This document shows positions 7,234-9,777 of a DNA stretch of 9,777 bases, piece by piece. A program made the translations under genes and the position numbers. Below the pieces are notes generated by a model. It searched no databases, was not told where the DNA came from, and saw only the letters and a list, made by a program, of their open reading frames with translations. Location of the stretch: NCBI GenBank assembly GCA_902782505.1, contig CACZNO010000115.1, positions 1-9,777 on the forward strand, written 5' to 3'. How positions within the stretch are numbered: the stretch's first letter is position 1; each line of letters begins with the position of its first letter. The DNA comes from an uncultured Erysipelotrichaceae bacterium. GTDB lineage: Bacteria > Bacillota_I > Bacilli_A > Erysipelotrichales > Erysipelotrichaceae.

Positions 7234-7333
7234 TAAACCCTCAAGAGGCAGATCGTTTTACTCCAGATTATTGAGGTCCTGCGGAAATGTATGGGTGTAC
7301 GCTGCTCCGTTTAATCTGCCTCTTGTGGTTTTA
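7234..7333. repeat. Long imperfect inverted repeat (20-bp arms)
   Basis: Positions 7234-7253 and 7314-7333 are inverted copies matching at 18 of 20 positions, with a perfect 12-bp core CAAGAGGCAGAT (7242-7253) and its complement (7314-7325). The 60 bases between have no long ORF. CAGATTA at 7264-7270 can also pair with TAATCTG at 7312-7318, offering an alternative fold. The element lies in the probable leader of the lipoprotein operon, just ahead of its binding site, with no T-run after it. It could be an RNA switch or stabiliser, or a small MITE-like element. I see no clear target-site duplication. Confidence 0.6.
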
Positions 7334-7368
7334 CAAGTTCACTATATTACAAGGCCTATAGTGCTTGT
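7322..7368. promoter_or_regulatory. Candidate operator cluster with CTTGT/ACAAG half-sites
   Basis: Four half-sites occur in 47 bases: CTTGT (7322-7326), TTACAAG (7331-7337), TTACAAG (7347-7353) and CTTGT (7364-7368). In addition, CACTATA (7340-7346) and TATAGTG (7357-7363) form a perfect dyad that continues outward as ACAAG/CTTGT with a two-base bulge. A weak minus-strand promoter can be drawn across it: TTGGAA (complement of 7370-7375) and TGTAAT (complement of 7346-7351), 18 bases apart. The adjacent XRE protein is the obvious candidate to bind here and control one or both divergent units. Confidence 0.5.
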
Positions 7369-7438
7369 TTTCCAATCGGGAAACTCGGTATGTTTTTCGA
7401 TTGACTCTGTGCCAACCGCCGGTCTTTCAATAATCCGC

Positions 7439-7444
7439 TATAAT
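7439..7444 (+). promoter_or_regulatory. Possible -10 box of the XRE gene (weak)
   Basis: TATAAT matches the consensus, but no good -35 box lies 16-18 bases upstream and there is no extended TG. Transcription from it would start at about the binding site GGGAGG (7451-7456), an unusually short leader. A TTGACT at 7401-7406 is too far away to pair with it. The true promoter may be elsewhere or depend on an activator. Confidence 0.25.
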
Positions 7445-7463
7445 GATTTCGGGAGGTCTTTGT

Positions 7464-8462
7464 ATGGATGTCAAAAAAACGGGAACCATCATTGCGGAGG
7501 CCAGGAAACAGCTTGGTTATACCCAAAAGGAGTTGGGAGACAAGCTGAACGTCTCCAACACGACGGTTTCAAAGTGGGAGGGCGGAACCCGGTTTCCGGA
7601 TGTTTCGCTGCTGGCGCCGCTGGCCAAAGAATTGAATCTAACCGTAAACGAATTATTAACGGGCGAGAAAGAAGCCGATTCGGAAGAATCGCTGAAAACG
7701 CTGGTGGACGTTTCAAAAGAAGAGGTCATATATAAAAATCGCAAAACAATCCTCCGGGTCTCCCTGGTTTCCGCGGTTCTGGTTATTCTGATCAGCGGGT
7801 TGGTGCTGTATCTGAGCGGCCTGATGCGCAAACCGTCCTATATAGAAGGAATCTGGTATGATTCGGATTCGAGACAAATCACTCTTCGCGCCGGAGTCAT
7901 TCTGAACGAAGCGGACAAGACCGTCGGGAGCTATTCCGAAAATGGGGCGGAAGTGCATTTCGGTGAAACATGGAATGCCTCGGAGCGGAAAATGTACTAC
8001 TATCGGTTCAATGACGGAACCGAGATCCTGACGGAACATGCCGGAGGGACGGGGAAGACGCTCTATGCCAGGGGCGGAAAGGACGCAGAAAGCTCCTGGA
8101 ATAACGCAGTTCGTGCTCGAACGAGCCGGTTTAAAGAGTTCCTGCAACAAAATCTCGTCGGAATTTGGGAAACGGAGGAAGCGGGGTATATAGATTCTTT
8201 ACCGTACTGGAAAATCGCGGAGGACGGGACCATCTATGAAATGGACCCCGACGGGAACGTGTGCCATGTATTGTATTCCGATTTTTACGATATTCAAACC
8301 AGAGTCAACAAGGATGGACAGATCGTTATGCCGAATCATTTCGGGGATGAGCCGGGTCAGTTGATCTATGACTACATGGAGATCAAAGAATTGCCTGGTA
8401 CGTACACAAAGAATGAGATCGAAATGTTCGGAATCCGGTTCCACAAAAAGACGGAGCCCTAA
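7464..8462 (+). CDS. Membrane-anchored XRE-family transcriptional regulator
   Basis: The 332-residue protein starts with a classic XRE/Cro-type helix-turn-helix (about 7-63; GYTQKELGDKLNVSNTTVSK lies within it, with the recognition helix near 32-41). A charged linker follows, then one hydrophobic span (95-120), then a domain of about 210 residues. The lysine/arginine-rich flank KNRK (91-94) before the span predicts the HTH inside and the C-terminal domain outside. That outer domain contains two GIW motifs (129-131 and 233-235), each opening a beta-rich stretch, which suggests two related lobes. I chose the ATG at 7464, seven bases after GGGAGG (7451-7456), over the ATG at 7443, which lies upstream of that site. 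It is divergent from the lipoprotein-ABC operon and probably regulates it. Confidence 0.88.
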   Translation: MDVKKTGTIIAEARKQLGYTQKELGDKLNVSNTTVSKWEGGTRFPDVSLLAPLAKELNLTVNELLTGEKEADSEESLKTLVDVSKEEVIYKNRKTILRVSLVSAVLVILISGLVLYLSGLMRKPSYIEGIWYDSDSRQITLRAGVILNEADKTVGSYSENGAEVHFGETWNASERKMYYYRFNDGTEILTEHAGGTGKTLYARGGKDAESSWNNAVRARTSRFKEFLQQNLVGIWETEEAGYIDSLPYWKIAEDGTIYEMDPDGNVCHVLYSDFYDIQTRVNKDGQIVMPNHFGDEPGQLIYDYMEIKELPGTYTKNEIEMFGIRFHKKTEP

Positions 8463-8488
8463 GACGAAAAAACCGCATGTCGGCGGAA

Positions 8489-8507
8489 AAGACAGTGCGA
8501 TTGTCTT
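8489..8507 (+). other. Small hairpin after the XRE gene
   Basis: AAGACAGT (8489-8496) and ATTGTCTT (8500-8507) form an 8-pair stem, one pair being G-U, with a three-base loop. No T-run follows, so it is not a standard terminator. A second dyad, TCGACGC (8528-8534) with GCGTCGA (8543-8549), lies shortly after it. Their role is unknown. Confidence 0.35.
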
Positions 8508-8511
8508 GTGA

Positions 8512-8586
8512 TTAACCCATGATGATTTCGACGCCGGCTTCCGCGTCGACGGATCGCGCCTGTAAACATACAAAAATGCGGGTCAT
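8512..8586 (-). CDS. Possible 24-residue ORF or gene-tail remnant
   Basis: The minus strand reads ATG at 8584-8586 to TAA at 8512-8514. The product begins MTRIFVC and ends SVDAEAGVEIIMG. Codon choice in the second half (GAC, GCG, GAA, GCC, GGC, GTC, ATC) is like that of real genes here. There is no proper binding site, and the start lies inside the terminator hairpin of the gene at 8599-9240, so translation is doubtful. It may be the tail of a lost gene or chance. Confidence 0.2.
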   Translation of the reverse strand: MTRIFVCLQARSVDAEAGVEIIMG

Positions 8587-8598
8587 CCCCGCATTTTG
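8571..8598. terminator. Two-way terminator between convergent genes
   Basis: ATGCGGG (8576-8582) pairs with CCCGCAT (8588-8594) around a five-base loop, and the stem is extended by A-T pairs between 8573-8575 and 8595-8597. Read on the minus strand, it follows directly after the stop of the 213-residue gene and ends in a T-rich tract (complement of 8572-8576). Read on the plus strand, it could end the XRE transcript. It separates the two convergent genes. Confidence 0.82.
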
Positions 8599-9240
8599 TT
8601 ACGCGTTCTTTACGGCTGCCAGTTCTTTGCGGATGTAGTCGTTGAGATCTTTGAAGACGCCCTTCGGATATACCTCATCCAGCATCTCCACCATCTTGTC
8701 GATCTGTTTATAATCCAGATTGGGATTGCCGGTGATGTTGCGGACCTTGGTCTGCACCACGTAGTTACGGATCCTCGTCGCGGATTTTCTCTCTTCGATC
8801 ATCTTGCGCGCGATACTGGAGGAACGTACGAACCTGATGAAATCCTTATTCATGAGTTCGTAGGACAGTTTGCCGTCTTTACCGGTATAATAATCGACCA
8901 GTTTCTTGTATTCTTCGGTGTCGACGACGATTTCTTCTTCCTCTTTCTCTTCCGGTTTTTCCTCAATGAAAGCTTCGTCCTTGATCTTCAAAGGCCCCTG
9001 TTTCTTATAGGGCATGCCGTAGGTCAGCTTCATCGCTTCATCAAACGCTTCCTTCGGATAGAGTTTGGTGTTGGTGTTCGCGGAAGGAGAAACTTCTCCG
9101 GTCTTCTTGCTGATGCCGCCGATGCCGGGCTGCGTCTGTCCTTGACGGTAGATAACAATACCGGATCCGCCGGATTGAAGCTTTTCACGATACGCGAAAG
9201 CCGGGATTGTTGTCAGTTTCACAACATTCGTTCTGATCAT
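8599..9240 (-). CDS. Conserved-looking hypothetical protein, 213 residues
   Basis: I recognise the look of this protein as a family of unknown function seen in Erysipelotrichia-type Firmicutes, from memory only. There is no signal peptide or transmembrane span, so it is probably cytoplasmic. The N-terminal part (1-80) is glycine- and lysine-containing, with IPAFAYREKLQSGGSGIVIY (12-31) and YGMPYKKQG (74-82). An acidic, glutamate-rich linker (92-103) joins it to a helical C-terminal part (108-213) containing KLSYELMNKDFIRFVRSSS (124-142) and LDEVYPKGVFKDLNDYI (187-203). AAGGGG nine bases before the ATG is a good binding site. The gene is single, with its own terminator, and lies 66 bases after the pseudouridine synthase. 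The protein-like composition and the binding site exclude the long opposite-strand reading frame. Confidence 0.85.
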   Translation of the reverse strand: MIRTNVVKLTTIPAFAYREKLQSGGSGIVIYRQGQTQPGIGGISKKTGEVSPSANTNTKLYPKEAFDEAMKLTYGMPYKKQGPLKIKDEAFIEEKPEEKEEEEIVVDTEEYKKLVDYYTGKDGKLSYELMNKDFIRFVRSSSIARKMIEERKSATRIRNYVVQTKVRNITGNPNLDYKQIDKMVEMLDEVYPKGVFKDLNDYIRKELAAVKNA

Positions 9241-9306
9241 ATGATAATACCCCTTTTCTTTTCTTAACTATAACATAGGACCTTAGAGGGGGACATTAAA
9301 ACGGCA

Positions 9307-9777
9307 TTAAATTGCCCATTTGTCCAACCGTTGAATTATGTCTGTTGTGTCTTTGGGAAGCGGGATCTGAAAATCCAGCGGTTTCATTGTGACGGGATGC
9401 GGAAAAGATAAGCGCACCGCGGAAAGCTGGACCCGGTCCGTAAAGGAAGTGTTGCCGCCGTATAACTTGTCCCCGACGATCGGATGTCCGTAATAAGACA
9501 GTCCCGCGCGGATCTGGTGGGTCCGTCCGGTATCGATCCATACGGACAACAGGGAATATCCCCGGAATTCCTCTTGGACCGCATAACGCGTGACGCACGG
9601 CTTTCCGTCAGGACTTCCGACATACGACGTATCGTTCGCAATTTTGTCGAGAGTATAGGTCAAAACGCCTTCTTTTTCCTCAAAAACGCCTTCCGTCAGC
9701 GCCGCATACTCTTTGACAATGCGGTTTTCCTCCTTCATCGCCGATAAAACCGCGGCGGTTTTTTGATCTTTCGCGCA
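9307..9777 (-). CDS. RluA/RluD-family pseudouridine synthase, C-terminal part (partial)
   Basis: This enzyme family converts specific uridines in rRNA or tRNA to pseudouridine. The frame stays open to the window edge: 13 codons (CAKDQKTAAVLSA) precede the first internal ATG at 9736-9738, and they match the family's usual sequence before the ENRIVKEY..LTEG strand. That ATG is therefore not the start, and the gene is cut at its 5' end by the window. About 156 codons are visible. The conserved DTGRTHQIR motif and the following YGHPIVGDKLYGG segment (about codons 82-103 of the visible part) are intact. The catalytic HRLDxxTSG motif, any S4 domain and the real start lie outside. Which RNA site is modified cannot be told from this part. 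Confidence 0.92.
   Translation of the reverse strand, partial: CAKDQKTAAVLSAMKEENRIVKEYAALTEGVFEEKEGVLTYTLDKIANDTSYVGSPDGKPCVTRYAVQEEFRGYSLLSVWIDTGRTHQIRAGLSYYGHPIVGDKLYGGNTSFTDRVQLSAVRLSFPHPVTMKPLDFQIPLPKDTTDIIQRLDKWAI

Noticed and set aside
7443..7463. ATG at 7443 as the XRE start
   Set aside because: It overlaps the TATAAT sequence and lies upstream of the GGGAGG site that serves the ATG at 7464.
8596..9267. Plus-strand frame of 223 codons opposite the 213-residue gene
   Set aside because: It mirrors the minus-strand gene; its phenylalanine-rich runs are the complement of glutamate and lysine codons, and it has no binding site, while the minus-strand gene has one plus a terminator.
9266..9278. 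ACTATAACATAG shared with the hsp20 promoter region (2139-2150)
   Set aside because: The copy near 9266 has no -35 box on the plus strand and no gene to serve there; the 12-base match is probably chance.
9736..9738. ATG at 9736-9738 as the start of the pseudouridine synthase
   Set aside because: The 13 codons before it read as family sequence and stay open to the edge, so the gene simply runs out of the window.
1..9777. CRISPR array, tRNA or rRNA gene, insertion sequence, prophage gene
   Set aside because: I saw no regularly spaced direct repeats, cloverleaf, transposase motif or phage-type protein on either strand.

Overview
The window looks like chromosomal DNA from a Gram-positive bacterium of the Firmicutes (Bacillota). 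The signs are strong AGGAGG-type ribosome binding sites, a sigma-A promoter combined with a CIRCE-type heat-shock operator, a transketolase split into two subunit genes, and clostridia-type lipoproteins. The 213-residue hypothetical protein resembles a family I associate from memory with Erysipelotrichia, and base composition is near half G+C, so a mid-GC member of that class is a reasonable but unproven guess.

Layout. (1) 32-1812, plus strand: a translationally coupled pair encoding the N- and C-terminal subunits of transketolase, probably the end of a longer operon that starts left of the window. (2) 1813-2103: an AT-rich gap with one doubtful small ORF. (3) 2104-2762, plus strand: a self-contained heat-shock unit, made of a CIRCE-like operator overlapping a near-consensus promoter, a leader of about 110 nt, an Hsp20 small heat-shock protein and a strong UUCG-loop terminator. 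(4) 2761-3000, minus strand: a start-less 79-codon remnant of a glycoside hydrolase family 2 gene, directly abutting the next gene's stop codon. (5) 3001-7220, minus strand: a three-gene operon of lipoprotein, ABC ATPase and large ABC-2-type permease. (6) 7221-7463: a divergent intergenic region rich in dyad symmetry. (7) 7464-8462, plus strand: a membrane-anchored XRE-type regulator. (8) 8463-8598: small hairpins, a possible 24-codon ORF and a two-way terminator. (9) 8599-9240, minus strand: a conserved-looking hypothetical protein. (10) 9307-9777, minus strand: the C-terminal part of an RluA/RluD-type pseudouridine synthase, cut by the window edge.

How the genes may work together. Transketolase subunits combine into one enzyme of the non-oxidative pentose phosphate pathway. 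The Hsp20 unit is predicted to be repressed by HrcA and induced by protein-folding stress. The most interesting block is 3001-8462. A DNA-binding protein with one membrane span and an outside domain is encoded head-to-head with a lipoprotein-ABC transporter operon, across an intergenic region containing repeated CTTGT/ACAAG half-sites. This is what an autonomous envelope-sensing and export module would look like, but its substrate and signal cannot be read from the sequence. The GH2 remnant at the end of that operon shows that this locus has undergone deletion or insertion.
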